Positions 31,852 to 43,354 are shown, counted from the first letter of the stretch. The stretch is DNA of 64,000 bases from Isochrysis galbana (GCA_018136815.1 CM030937.1:4090226-4154225), one strand, 5' to 3'. The notes: generated from the sequence alone by a model not told the origin. Made by a program: numbers and translations.

Positions 31852-32610
31852 CAACTAAGTTTATACTTGGTTGACCCATGGGGGGGCACGAGCCCCCCTC
31901 TCTCTCCACTCCTCCCCTGCCGTTGGGGAGGAACCACCCATCCTCCTGGCATGCCTGATGGCTTGCCAGGAGGCCACTGCCCTGCTGACCCACTTTCCCA
32001 CGGACAGGCTCGCCTGATTCGCTCGTCCTGGCCTGTCGTGGCCAGCCCATCGCTCCAACCCCCCCTCCCCCCCTGTTCGACAGGCAGACAGGTGCAGATT
32101 GGGGGCCCCTGAGGCTCAGGAGCGCCAGCGAGGGAGAGGCAGGGGAGACCAGGGCCCAGCCCCAGCCTCCTCTGCCCCCTGAGCTGGCCTCCAGGAGCCT
32201 CCAGGGGTCGCCAGCAGGCAGCTGCTGGCCTGTCGCAGGCACGCCATCGCGCGTGCCGCAGGAGAGAGGAGAGAGAGCGCGGAGAAGGGGGTGGGCGGAG
32301 CGAGAGCTCCGCCCACCGAAAAATAGGTAAGTCCCGCACCTGTTTACAGGATAAGTCGGGACTGAGGACGCCCCCAGCCCGGTAGGCGTAGGAGGAAGGA
32401 GAGAACGGATCACCGGGGGGGGCGCGGGCCACCGGACCATATCTAAGCCCTTTTCCCCTATCCCCCTAGTAGTGCACGGGGGGAGTCGCCTGATGGCGGG
32501 GGGGAAAGGGCCGGGGGAGTGGGGGTGTAGAAAGTTTTGCTGCGTGAGTAGAAAGTAGAGGGTCCACGGCCGCGTGTGCGGTGAGACTATTAAGAAGTTT
32601 ATTTATTTGT
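31852..32610 (+). mobile_element. Short bipartite retroelement with TSD
   Basis: Flanked by a 14-15-bp duplication GTTAATGTGCTGAGT (31837-31851 and about 32610-32624). It starts with arms CAACTAAGT/ACTTGGTTG and a TTAT loop, then ACCCATGG and the GC-rich head to about 32200. A distinct 3' section follows (CGGGACTGAGGACGCCCC, CACGGCCGCGTGTGCG) and ends AAGAAGTTTATTTATTT. No ORF with a known domain: a SINE-like passenger built from a LINE head and a separate tail. Confidence 0.75.
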
Positions 32611-33121
32611 TAATGTGCTGAGTTTGGGCCCTCTGAAAAACTCAAAATTGCCCGTTATTGTACCATTAAAGGGCACTTGTGGGAGGGGCTCCGAGCACCA
32701 GTAAGGCGTGGAATATCATAGCGACAACTATGTCCATAGTTGTCTATTTGCCCCCCTTTTTGTGCTATCTGTATTGAAGATCATTGGGGTGGCACACTAT
32801 TTGTATTGAAGATCATTAGGATTTGGCCAAAGACAACTAATAAGTAGATATTAGCATGCGCACGCGCCGTGTTCCGCAGTGTGCAACGTTGCACGTTGCA
32901 TACGCCGCGCGCTGCGCGCGCCGGGCCTGAGTGAGTACGAGGCCACACATTATTCTTTCTTGTCTCCTATAAAATTGTCTCCTGCACTTAGACTTAGACT
33001 TCTAAAGTCTAAAGGCTTAATTAATAGTGCAAGTACAAGTACGGATCAGTCGCACGACTGCACCCTAACTGAACCTGGCACACAGCAGCTCCCTTTGCAT
33101 AGAAATCACAATCACAATCAA

Positions 33122-33349
33122 TCAGTCGGTGTTGGCCGCTGCAAGCAAAGCATGCTCAAGGCTCTCATCCGCTTGAGACGATTTCAGATCGTCATGCAGC
33201 TTGCCCGCTTTTGAAAACATACGTTCCACGCCAGCTGAGCTTGCAGGACGACCAAGATACTGCCGGGCCATCTTAGCCAGATGCGGCATGCCCGCTGCCC
33301 GCAGGGCGCCCAGCCACCGGATCGGCTTTGTTATTGTGGTCGCGGGCAC
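33122..33349 (-). mobile_element. hAT transposase dimerisation-domain fragment
   Basis: The minus-strand frame reads PHLAKMARQYLGRPASSAGV, ERMFSKAGKLHDDLKS and ESLEHALLAAANTD. This is the C-terminal hAT family dimerisation domain (LA-x-x-AR-x-YL-x-x-PASSA-x-x-ER-x-FS). Only the C terminus is visible, and I found neither the RNase H-like catalytic part nor ends. Confidence 0.85.
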
Positions 33350-33454
33350 ACCACCACGTCCACGTCAAGACGTTGATCTCTAAGTTCTTTTCCGCCGGCA
33401 AGCTCAGATACAGCTCGAGCTCGTCAATAGGACATGCGGCGCCGTCATCATCGT

Positions 33455-33760
33455 GGGGACCGAGAAAATCCCCCGAGAGCTATTGGGAGATTTTACGTCC
33501 CCCGGGGAACTATCGCGTTTTAAGGTCGGCCCCCACAATAGCTATCGGGGGCGAAAGGCGGCCCCCGATAGCTATTGGGGGGGGAACGACGGGCGCCAAT
33601 AGCTATTAGGGGAAAACGACGGGCGCCGATAGCTATCGGGGGGCTGTCCTCGAGCTTCGAGCCCCCAGGCGCTATTCCCCCCCGTAAGCTGTCAGCTGTC
33701 AGGGTGACGGTCCCATTTCGCTAGCAGTCACCTCGTACTCTGTCTCTGTTCATACCTTAA
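33455..33760 (+). repeat. Palindrome-rich GATAGCTATC repeat, copy 1
   Basis: Repeated CCCCCGATAGCTATCGGGG-type palindromes separated by AACGACGGGCGCC and similar spacers, then GTCAGGGTGACGGTCCCATT and ACAGAG-type sequence. The same succession occurs in reverse at 50190-50600, and part of it at 56517-56745. Probably a MITE-like DNA element; ends not defined. Confidence 0.6.
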
Positions 33761-33859
33761 TCTTACGGTGCTGTTACGATGAATCTTATGGTCGTTCTTA
33801 TGGCGGTGCCTTGCGACTTTTCGACACTACAACGAAATTCTCGTCGGTGAGACAGGGGT

Positions 33860-34270
33860 GTTTATGGAGGAAAACGCTGGCACGAGCCGCAAGGCGAGTG
33901 AGAGGGAGTGTTAAGGGACGCGGGCGCGGCTGCTAGGTAGTTCTGCTGGGTCGCACGCGCGGCGAGAATATTAAAACTCTTTTTTTTGTTTCTTTCATGA
34001 TTGGTTGGCGGCGGAGGCGGGAGAGGGGAGGGCGGGAGAGGGTAGGCGGAGCGGGAGAGGACCGCGCATGCCGCGCGGGGGGGGGGGGCAAGGCGGGGCG
34101 CGGAACCCCCCCCCCCCCCCCCCCTCCTGCGCGCCGAAACGCCCTCGTTCGCACCGGAAGGCGACCACCCCGAAACACAGTATTCGCCCTCGCCCGACCG
34201 CCGCGAAACATGCACAAAGCTTGACCCAGAAACGACCGCCCGACTATTTTTTAAAAGAGCAACTTGTAAA
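33860..34270 (+). repeat. LINE 3' tail (AATATTAA type) and GC-rich repeat
   Basis: 33880-33990 ends GGCGAGAATATTAAAACTC and a T run, the same 3' end as at about 57820-57850. The following 34055-34265 resembles 70-260 (CGACCACCCCGAAACAC, CGACTATTTTTT). No coding sequence. Confidence 0.5.
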
Positions 34271-34490
34271 CGCGGCGCTCAACCAAGCGAAACCACGAAA
34301 ATCACCCCGCGGCTGCGCCGCGGACACACCCAACTCACGGCGCGCGACAATGAACACCCGTCAACTACATACTCACCCCCGCTGAAAAAGTCAACACGCG
34401 TATTTTTTTACCACCTACTTTACTTGTACTCTAAGATTGTACTCCTAGCTCTGGTGTGATTGTCCAGTAAGAATTTCTGCATCATCTCGA

Positions 34491-35615
34491 ATGCGCACCG
34501 CCCGAGTCGCTGTTTGTGGCGCCGGCTGGTGGTCGCAGGGCTGGCACTTGCCGCACCTGGCGCGCAACCCGCGCTCAAAGGTGGCCGCTATCGTTGAGCC
34601 CAACCCGCGCCCGCTCTCAGCCATCTCCACACTCGAGGACGTCGTGCAGCTGGGCGAGCGCTATCAGGTGCCAACGTTCTCTTCTGTGGAAGAAATGCTC
34701 TCTTCGCCCACAGGGAAGGAGATTGACGGTGTTCTTGTGTGCACCCCGCACAGAACGCACGCACACATTGCTCATGCCGCTCTCGCAGCAGGTGCTCATG
34801 TGCTGATGGAGAAGCCGATGACGACAAATGTGAGTGAGGCGTACAACCTTCTACGCGCGGTTGACTCTGCAGCGCCACTGGCTTTCATGGTCAACAACAC
34901 TGCGAATTGGCGTCCTCAGGCACGCATCGCAAGCGATGCGCTTGCCAAAGGCAAGCTTGGTTCTGTCGAACATATCATGTGTTGCATGCATTCGCCCCTC
35001 ATCTGGCTGTTTGACGACCCTGTCAATGAGGGTTGGACAAGACCAACGGCGGGAATGTTGGGCAATGGTTTTGGGTGGGGTCAGCTATCTCATCTACTTG
35101 CTTGGGTGTTCGGAGTAACTCCTCTCAAACCAATCGAGGTGTTTGCCTCAATGAGCCATTCTGCGGCCTCTGGAGCGGATATGACAGATGCCGCAATCAT
35201 CAAATGTGCCAATGCAGATGGGACGCCGGTGTCAATCTCGCTCTCAGGCTCAGCATCCGTGCCAGGAAACGCCCATGCGCACGACGACGCTCATTCTGTC
35301 GGAAAGCGCGTGGAAGTACGCATATTTGGCACAAACGGGATGCTTGCATATGGTGGCGATGACCAAAATCCGAAATCAGGCTGTCTAGAACTCCGCACCC
35401 GCTCTGGTGAGGTGAGCATCTTGCACCCCGAATTTGCATTTGAGAACTATGAGGCTGAGGGAACCGGCCCAGAGTCGTTGCAGTCATTTATCAGCGCTTG
35501 CGTCGGCGAGCCTTACTATAACGCAGCTGACGCATGGGTAGGGCTTCAAACGGTTCGTGTGTTGGAGGCCATGTACAAGAGTGCAAGTTCAGGTCGAGTG
35601 GAGCGGGTTGCCTGA
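34491..35615 (+). CDS. Gfo/Idh/MocA family NAD(P)-dependent oxidoreductase
   Basis: Single exon, 374 aa. The N-terminal Rossmann fold opens VAVCGAGWWSQGWHLPHL (residues 5-22), matching the GxGxxG nucleotide loop with a Trp-rich variant, followed by VAAIVEPNPRP at the end of the second strand. The family's EKP motif is present (LMEKPMTTN, about 103-111), whose Lys is the conserved catalytic or cofactor-contact residue. WGQLSHLLAWVFG (about 198-210) supplies the His region of the substrate domain. The length matches the family (330-400 aa). There is no targeting peptide, so it is probably cytosolic. Such enzymes oxidise or reduce sugars, inositols or related compounds; the substrate cannot be read from sequence. 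The GC-rich codon use is unlike the repeats around it. Confidence 0.9.
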   Translation: MRTARVAVCGAGWWSQGWHLPHLARNPRSKVAAIVEPNPRPLSAISTLEDVVQLGERYQVPTFSSVEEMLSSPTGKEIDGVLVCTPHRTHAHIAHAALAAGAHVLMEKPMTTNVSEAYNLLRAVDSAAPLAFMVNNTANWRPQARIASDALAKGKLGSVEHIMCCMHSPLIWLFDDPVNEGWTRPTAGMLGNGFGWGQLSHLLAWVFGVTPLKPIEVFASMSHSAASGADMTDAAIIKCANADGTPVSISLSGSASVPGNAHAHDDAHSVGKRVEVRIFGTNGMLAYGGDDQNPKSGCLELRTRSGEVSILHPEFAFENYEAEGTGPESLQSFISACVGEPYYNAADAWVGLQTVRVLEAMYKSASSGRVERVA

Positions 35616-35924
35616 GGTAAGAAGGTGCAACTTGAGGTTCCCTTTTTCTTCGCCCCCCCCCCCTACTTCGATGGAGGTGGAAAATTAGATCTGCCCCGCA
35701 ACTTTGCCGGTCAGAGGGGTAGCAGCCACCTGCTGCCATTTTTGCCACCATCGCGCGCTCTCCCACCTCATAGAGTGAGTGACAGATGAGTAGAAACGGT
35801 TATTTGATGCTTGTTTTGAATATTGAATAGGCTGTGTGCGTGCTCCGTCACTATGTATGCGTGCTCCGATACCACAGTTTGGATTGATTGTGCGTGCGCG
35901 CGGCTGTAGATGCAACCGTCAACT

Positions 35925-36188
35925 ATGAGCAAACTAATAGGGTCATGGAGCGAGCGCCGCCTCCCTCCCCCGCTGCCGCCGCCCCTCGCCGCGCTCGACG
36001 AAGTACGAAGTACTAATGGACACGCCCATGTCGCCGAAGCGACCGCGCCAAGACGAACCCCCCAGGCAGGTGGGCACCAGACCCACCGCGCCACGCCCCT
36101 GCAACGCTGCGAACAGCGAGACGAAAGCCTGCATGCTGACAGCCATGCTGCAACACAGGCTCCACATCATCCTCCACCCCTATGGGAA
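35925..36188 (+). mobile_element. LINE ORF1 5' fragment
   Basis: Imperfect arms CTATGAGC/CTAATAG, then GGGTCATGG with the ATG at about 35944 and GAGCGAGCGCC. Downstream, in another frame, MSPKRPRQDEPPRQV is the counterpart of SLSKRPRPPSEAEQV in ORF1 at 45.96 kb. It is cut at 36188 by the inverted element that follows. Confidence 0.6.
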
Positions 36189-36660
36189 GAAAAAAAAATC
36201 TGAAGATTCTGGGCTACACACCTACTACTGACTGGGTATCCCCTCTCTACTTACACCGCCCTTAAATTCCCTCCCTCCACCTCTTTCCCTGCCCCCCTTC
36301 ATTCCTTTGTCTTCGGTTTCCGGGGTCCGGCCTTGGTCTCGGCCCTGGTGGCCTCCCCTGCCTCTCCCTCGTTGGCGCTCCTGAGCGTCAATCAGGGCCC
36401 CCCACTCTACACCTGTCTGCCTGTCGACCGGGGGGGGAGGGGGGGTTGGAGCAATCGGCTGGCCACGACAGGCCAGGACGCGCGAGGCATGCGAGCCTGC
36501 CAGTGAGAGAGTGGGTCAACAGGGCAGTCTGCTCCTGGCAAGCCATCACGCATGCCATGAGCATGGGTGGTTCCTCCCCCATGGCAGGGGAGGAGTGGAG
36601 GGGGGGGGGGGGTCTCGTGCCCCCTCCCCCTGGGCGAACTAAGTATAAACTTAGTTCGGC
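36189..36660 (-). mobile_element. Short bipartite retroelement, minus orientation
   Basis: Read on the minus strand: a perfect stem with arms CGAACTAAGT/ACTTAGTTCG and TTAT loop (36660-36637), a GC-rich head to about 36400, then directly a LINE 3' UTR (CGAGGCCGGACCCCGGAAAC-like, GAATGAAGGGG, AGGTGGAGGGAGGG), GTAGGTGTGTAGCCC and a T run at 36189. About 470 bp in all, with no ORF: head joined to tail without a body. Confidence 0.75.
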
Positions 36661-36879
36661 GCGCGATCGCTTAAGCAGCGGCACTGTTCGGGATTGGGCC
36701 GAGGGGGCCGCCCTTGGCAGTCAAGCCCGGAGAGGAGGGAGGCGCAACGGCACGCTCCATCGCAACCAAGTATGAAGTTGCGCTTGGAGAGTAGGAGTCG
36801 CAGTAGGTAGGTAGGTACGTGAATGAAGGAATACAAGTCTTCCCATTATGATCTCAAGCTTAACAAGCTATAGGGCACT

Positions 36880-39800
36880 TCATCCAGTGCGTCCCATGAT
36901 TTCAATGCACGTGTCCATGTGACGGCCACGTCCCACCACTTGACGACCGTCGCTTGCGAGTAGCTGCGTGCGATTCAAAAACCCCAGTGCATCCACAGCA
37001 CGCCAATAGCAAGCGGCCGCCACAAAAGGACTAGACGGTTGTCCTACAATGTGCTCTGCTTGTGAGCAGACGAGTTGTTGCACTACGTCATATGCTAGTG
37101 TTCTCGCCCCAGAGGCATCCGAGATTTCGACAAGGTCCCAGTGAGGAAAGAAGTCTGAGACACGAACAGCTCCGGGTAAGACACTGAGCACAGTCATCGG
37201 CATCTCGAATAGCGAGGGAACGTGTTGGGTAGCAAACGTAAGTAGCGCGTCGTCGTCGATGCCATCTTCACCGACGAGCAGGACCGGATAGTGCGGGTGG
37301 CGCTTGGTGTCGTCGAATAGAGCTCCTGCTGCTTGTCGCAAGAGGGTGGCATTCGCCCATTGTCTCCTCCGTACGTGCAGGCAGTCGAACGAACCAGAAG
37401 AGCCTCGACGGCCTACGCGTTGGCGTTTGCTGATGGGTACGCTGCGTCGTAAAGCACTAGATGTTGTCCACTCGCGCGCGCCTCCGCTACGCACTCGCTT
37501 CAATAGCTGCTCTCTGAGCATGTTGACCACGTGTCGTGCGATCGATCGCAGTTGAGGGGCGGGTTGGAACGTCTCAAACTCTTGAGCGACATACTGGCTG
37601 CTGCCGCCGGACATGACATTGGTGGCAAAGTCAATTGCCGTGGTGTAGATCGTGTGCTCATGTAGCGGACCCAAGTACATCCATTTGGAGTAGCGTGAAG
37701 CGGCAATGAGCTCTGTCACCCCCCCAAAAGAAAGAGGCGGGTCGGTGACAGGGTATTTTTCGGCATCTTGGAGCGTCAAAGCGCGCTTAAGGAAGGCATG
37801 CTCCTTATGCGCCGGCATTCCGCGAGCAAAAGAAGTGTAATCGAAGAGGTATGCCAATGTTCGTGAGGCCCCAGGGGGTACGTCCACTATGAGTACACCG
37901 TCCCGTCTCTACAAGTTTCGAATGGATCCAACGCGCGCGGAAGGGGAAGGGAAGGGAGTGCATGAGCTCGCGTGGCATTGAAGGTTGCACGCGAGGCTGT
38001 TAGGAATCTTTTGATGCATCTGCATGATCTTGTCCCGAACTTACAAGCCATTAGAGGATGGACAAGGCGGCATACAAGGAAAGCCAAGCAGCTTACCTGC
38101 CATCGAAGACAACAATGAAACCTAGGTAGAACAAGTGTGCGATTTGTCAATTTCGCGAAAGCGACGGCAACACGGAGTGCGCGAAGCTGTCCACCAGCAG
38201 AGAGGGCGTCCTCGCCTTGCCCGATTGAATAGACCAGGAATCGTTCAGATAACAAGGGAGAAGCCCCAAGGCTATGGCGAGCGCCTTCACGATGCAAATT
38301 GCGGTCTAAGGCATCTCCGATATGACGACCTTTGTCTGCGCTACTGGCGATGCTTGAAGCAGGCGATGCTCTGATCGTCCCGAAATACTCTTGCGAATTC
38401 TCGTCGTCAGAATCGGCAGCCATCCACAATCCGGCTTCTCGAAGGAGGTAGCGCTTCGCGGAAATGCCGCCGATCCAATTACAGTGGACTAGTACTGGCT
38501 GAGGGGCGGGTTCTGCGGATGGGAGTGGTGGACGGCGAAAGAAGACAAAGCCGTTCGGGAAGAGAGCAGGCGGCAATGGTGCCCAACGCAAAGCGGAAAG
38601 CGCCAGCATCCTGTTCAAGCAATCTTGCTCGTTGCGAACGCCAAGATCCTATGGGGCAGCAACAAGTGGGAGATCCAACCTGAACAATCCGAGGCAACCA
38701 TCTAGTCTATGTGTTACTGCACATGCCCTTACGAAAATCTCCTGATGCACACTGGCCGTGCGATGGACTATTGTCCTAATCCCGCAACAAATTTGCGTGT
38801 GCTGGGCAAGCTAGCACCTGCGCTGCGACAGTCCATGCGTCCTCGAAGAGTCTAGCTACCGCTGCAGTTCCTCGCGCAAAAAAGACTCCGCCATTTACGT
38901 AGATGATTCCACTAACATGGGCCCTGCCCAAGCGTGGGTGCTCTCCATCTTTGTCGATGCTTTGTGCAGGCCCGGGGCTAACCTCGCCCGTATTCAGATA
39001 GCCAATCCCCTTGCTATGCCCCTGAAATCCGCGTGCTGTTCCACCGGTTCGCTCGCCTACGCTTCGAAACGAAGTGCTGCTGCCGCTTCCGATACCTCTT
39101 TTGTTTTTGACCAATGTACCGTCAACCAATGCATCACCCGTGTATGTCAACCCAAGCCTCTCACCGATCAGATAAGGCGAATATTCCATCATAGAATGGG
39201 CGTCACGCGCGTCTGACTGGAGAAGGAGTTCGAAGGGGGAGCTCTCTACGAAATGCAGCGGATCGCGCAACACGGCGGTGTCGAGGTCAACGGCAAATAC
39301 ATTCACTCCTGCGCGGAGCAGTTGCACTAGAACCGAGTACCTCGCTGCATTGATGGTGAAGAAGTCATGTGAGGCGAATTGATCGGAGCCACCATCGCTG
39401 CTCAGGCCAGTGACACGCTCGAGATGCACACATTCGCCGCGCGCGCGCAGCCTGGCTGCTTGAACCGAGTCGAATGATACGAGCAAGAAGTGAGATAAAT
39501 TGATGGCATGAAGATGAGCAAGGAAGTGATGGCTCATCTCGTCATATAATGAAGTGACGAAGCTTAGGAGCAGCCCACCAGTCGGTGAGATCCGCTCTCG
39601 TGCAAGCTGAACGAGAGAACCATCACAAGATCGCCCACCAAGCGTCGGTTGCAACGCGGCTGACCAGGTAGGAGCATCTTTGCGACGTGGAATGTTGCCG
39701 CCTTGGTCGCCGTCTCCCTGCATAGAGCCCCCGACGACCTGAGCCCCATCATCTACTGTTGCAGTGTCAGCGACATGTGCCCTAGCACCTTGTCTTGACA

Positions 39801-41394
39801 GTGCGGGAGGTGGCAAGAAGTGACGTTCAATAGCCTTGGCTGCTTTGCCAAGGCCAACACGGTGAAGGAAGCGCTCATCTGGATCGTCTATCTCAATAAG
39901 CACACCTTCTGTAGTCTGGGCCGCGTATTCCTTGAAGGAACGAGCGACCCAAGAGGAATGAACGAGATATGCAGATGGCCAATGCCGACGAAGATGCACC
40001 AGTAGCTGATCGGACTGCAAATTCAATCGAGCCAGCCAAGGTGGCAGCGTGCTATTGCTGCCGACTTGATATTTTGACATGGAGAGATTATATTGGGTTG
40101 CGCCGTCTATGGTCAACTCGGCTTGGGAAACTTTTTTGACAACTATGTCTGCCGACTTGAGACGACGATGCTCTGCTCCGACTTCGTCAGTTCTCGCATC
40201 ATCATACATGCCCGCGAGCCTGATCTTCTCAGCGCCATAGTGTACGATGACACTGTCGTAGCGGAAACGGCAACGCAAGCGCCGACGAATCGATTCAGCA
40301 GCGTGGGACGAGGCAACTAAATGAAGCGCGAGGTCGTACGGCCACTCCCGCAAAGTTCCTGCACGCGCAGAGGCCAGGAGCCGGAGAAAGCCTGGCTCGC
40401 CGATCGCATACCTGAATGGGCAGGGAGCGGGAAGAGGGAGCTGGGCGCTGAACACTCCTTGCCAAGCCTGCACTTGTGCAAGCTACTCATGAGTGACGTG
40501 GAAGCATCACTGGGCTTGTCCTCGGAAGGTTGTTGCATCCGTTCGAAAGCAACAGAAATTCCAATTTCGAAATTCCCGCTGAGTCACACAAATAGCCGTA
40601 ACTGAGATTTGTCCAGTCCGGCACCACCAACCAATACTTCCTCTCCAAGCTGTCTTTCAAGCCATGGTAGAACGCAAGACGGGGTTCACTCACATCGCGT
40701 TGCCATTGATGTGGAATTTGATGTCATCGCCGAGCACCGCACACCGCCCGGTGTGCGAATCTCGCGTGCATGGCGCCAAGAGCGGGGATCCGATAACCCA
40801 GCTAGAATCGTCTTGAGTGAGTGAACTCAGTTCGTCAAGCCAATATGAGCGAATGGGCACCACGTCCAGCTCGAGTTGCATCATGAACGAGTAGCTCTTT
40901 GCAACGGCCGTTGCCACTGCGAAGTCAAAGAGGCGATTTGGTCCAACAGTCCAATTCGCATACAATCGGCGCTTATCGTACACGTCCTCGCTCTCCGAAA
41001 GCTTTGCGGACATCACAGACACATTGTCAAAGCATGCACTGAGCACCGGAGCGGTCAGCAGCTGCTTCAGTTTCTTCCGCAGCGAAGCGTGGTGCTCTTT
41101 GGTAAGATCGCCATTGAAGACGTACATCAAATCTGGTCGGCGGCCTGAGCGCTTTGCTCGATCGCACGGCCACACGTGTGACCAGAGGCGCAAGCTTATC
41201 TCGATGGACTCCACCTCTCCTGCAGTGAAGGGGATCTCAACTAATAGAGACTTGTCGGCGCGCTCGTAGCGGGCGTGAGGAGAAGGGCGGCCGTGATGAC
41301 GCGAGGGGACCGCATGCCAAAAGAGGATGGGGAGCGCCGAGAGCACGGCGAGCAGCAGGACGGACGCCGCCAGCCCAACGGTGGTTCGCCCCAT
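36880..41394 (-). CDS. Type II membrane protein with three glycosyltransferase-like regions
   Basis: Minus-strand exons: 41394-40694, 40411 to about 38779, about 38627-38097 and 37908-36880, about 1,297 aa. The first and third introns are GT-AG (282 and 188 nt) and in phase. The second has no visible canonical donor; homology requires LLRD then (Q)DCLN. Residues 7-27 are a signal anchor, so the protein probably sits in the Golgi. Region 1 (about 40-330) has LELDVVPIRSYW and HINGNAMYAIGEPGFLRLL, like a GT-A fold transferase with DxV/DxD-type acid residues. Region 2 (about 450-840) is GT77-like nucleotide-diphospho-sugar transferase: VFAVDLDTAVLRDP, YVNGGVFFARGT, LFPNGFVFF and VHCNWIGG. Region 3 (about 930-1,297) looks like a GT-B O-fucosyltransferase-type fold: GGQLRALRVAVAFAKLTNRT, DGVLIVDVP and FDCLHVRRRQW. 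Substrate unknown; likely glycan or glycoprotein assembly. Confidence 0.75.
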
Positions 41395-41498
41395 CACTCT
41401 CTGCCATTGCGTAAGAGTACTCCTAGAGGCTAGAGCTTCTCATTCAACAACGTTTTTCATAAACCACTATAAAACAGAGCTGGAAGGTGCTAAGGGGC

Positions 41499-42343
41499 TC
41501 ATAGAGGCATCAGGGGCATGGTCCACACACACCCTACGCCGAGCAAAAGAGAAATTGCCAATTCTTGACCACCCGCAAGAGCCGTGCTCAAATCGCACGC
41601 ACACGCCTCACGGCAGCGAGCTCCTCTCCCAGCACACTCACTCCGAGACATCGAGGACACCGGACTCCACCTCTCCCCCTCTTCCGCGGCCTCTTGTGCG
41701 TGCTGAGCGTTAGAGCCCGCCTCACATTCATAGACACTGCCCCTGCGAGCCGCCACACACTCCCTAACCTTGCACAACCCGCGCTTCGGTCCACACTTCG
41801 GACAACGCTTCCATGCCGACCATGGGCACGGGACAACGCCGCAGTTGCACGCGAACTCACACGTCGAAAATGCGGCCGCGCGAGCCCGGGCGCGCTCTGT
41901 ATCGTCGTGAGCACGTTCCACTCTGGCCTTCTTGTTCTGTTGCACCAAGGCCGCAGCCTCCAGCTCTTCCTTATCCCTCTTCTCCTTCTCAGCCTGCAAG
42001 TCGCGCTTAGTGACAGAGCCCGATAGCTCGAAGAGACGTGCGCGCTTCCGCGGCCCGACAGCATCTCCTGCACCTGCGAGTGGTGATCCCACGCAGCCTT
42101 GTCGCTGGAAGGGTCGCGGGACAGCGCCTGACGCACCTTACCCTCAGTGGCTAGAGGGAACTTGCAAGAGCGTATCGCTCGGCGCGCGCTCTCGCCCGCC
42201 GCGCCACAATGTTCCACTGCTTTGCGGACGTCTTCGAGCGTCGCGAGCCGTTGCTCCACTAGGGCATCATGGGCAGCCTTGGTGTAGGGTCCCTTGCCCC
42301 CTCTGGGCGGCTCCACAGGCACCCTGGCGGCCGCCGGAGCCAT
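41499..42343 (-). pseudogene. Cys-rich C-terminal protein, frame-shifted
   Basis: From the ATG at 42343 the minus strand reads MAPAAARVPVEPPRGGKGPY and helical sequence to about 42060 (AAWDHHSQVQEMLS). Coding character then moves to another frame: GPRKRARLFELSGSVTKRD, a charged coiled coil and a cysteine cluster (STCEFACNCG, CPWSAWKRCPKCGPKRGLCK), with a stop at 41499. A one-base shift near 42060 explains this. The C-x-C-G / CPWS / CP-x-CG cluster could bind zinc and resembles C-terminal Cys tails of transposon proteins. Function unknown; transposon origin is possible. Confidence 0.5.
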
Positions 42344-42439
42344 CGGCGCCGGCGTGTGCTGGCTGCGAAGCGCTGTTGGCTGCGAAGCCCTAGCCTCTAC
42401 AATACTTCCGAGGAGTTTGCAGTTTTCCGTCGAGTACAA

Positions 42440-42864
42440 TTGAGCTATTTTTAGTTTTCACTAAAACGGAAAGTAGTACTCGAGGGATTTTGCAGAGCTG
42501 AAACTCTGCTTGAAAGATGGTTGGAAGAGCGCACGGAGTTTCAACAATGGCGCCAACGCGAGAAAAACCCGTTGGTTTGGTTCGACTCCCCTGCAGTGAA
42601 AAAAACTCCGCACGGTGGTTTACGAGATGGCCGCTGCGACGGTACGCGAGCGTGGCACTTCCCTCTCCCCCCCCGCGCCCTCTCGTCCTCTTGCTTGATC
42701 GGTGCCGCGCCTGCGCCACCTCGGCTGCAGCCCGCCGGGGCATCCCCGCGCCCCACGTCCGCGACCCATGCCCCATGCCTTCCCCTCAGCCCCTCGGTTG
42801 GGCTTACGTTGCGAGCTTCCTCACACGCCATGACGGTAACGACCTGTGACTCTTGCATGTAGCT
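42440..42864. other. Intergenic, upstream of the Cys-rich frame
   Basis: An AT-rich stretch with imperfect inverted CGAGTAC / GTACTCGAGG strings, possibly a worn DNA-transposon end, then GC-rich sequence. No gene supported. Confidence 0.3.
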
Positions 42865-43234
42865 AGCTGCCTGCTGGCGACCCCTGGAGGCTCATGGAGG
42901 CCAGCTCTGGGGGCAGAGGAGGCTGGGACTGGGCCCTGGTCTCCCCTGCCTCTCCCTCGCTGGCGCTCCTGAGCCTCTGGGCCCCCCAATCTGCACCTGT
43001 CTGCCTGTCGACCAGGGGGGGAGGGTAGGTTGGAGCAATGGGCTGGCCACGAGGGGCCAGGATGGGCGAATGGGGCGAGCCTGTGGGGAAGGGAGTGGGT
43101 CAGTAGGGCAGTGGCCTCCTGGCAAGCCATCAGGCGTGCCAGGAGGATGGGTGGTTCCTCCCCCATGGCAGGGGAGGAGTGGAGAGAGGGGGGGGCTCGT
43201 GCCCCCCCATGGGGCAACCAAGTATAAACTTAGT
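42865..43234 (-). mobile_element. Retroelement head, minus orientation
   Basis: Minus strand from 43234: arms GCAACTAAGT/ACTTGGTTGC with TTAT loop, CCCCATGGGGG and the same head as at 31340 and 31852 (GCACGAGCCCCC, CTCCCCTGCCATGGGG, GCGAGGGAGAGGCAGGGG). It fades at about 42865 without a T run. Confidence 0.65.
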
Positions 43235-43354
43235 TGCTGACTTCATGTTTAATGTCACTTGCTTGGTAATAGCCTCTACTTCATTCAACCTCAACCAGCA
43301 ACCAGGCAACCAGGTGCCAGGTGATGACACAGGAATGTTGAATGTTGAATGTTA

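Noticed and set aside
33330-33450. Upstream part of the hAT transposase reading on from 33349
   Set aside because: No catalytic-domain motif could be recognised there, so only the C-terminal fragment is annotated.
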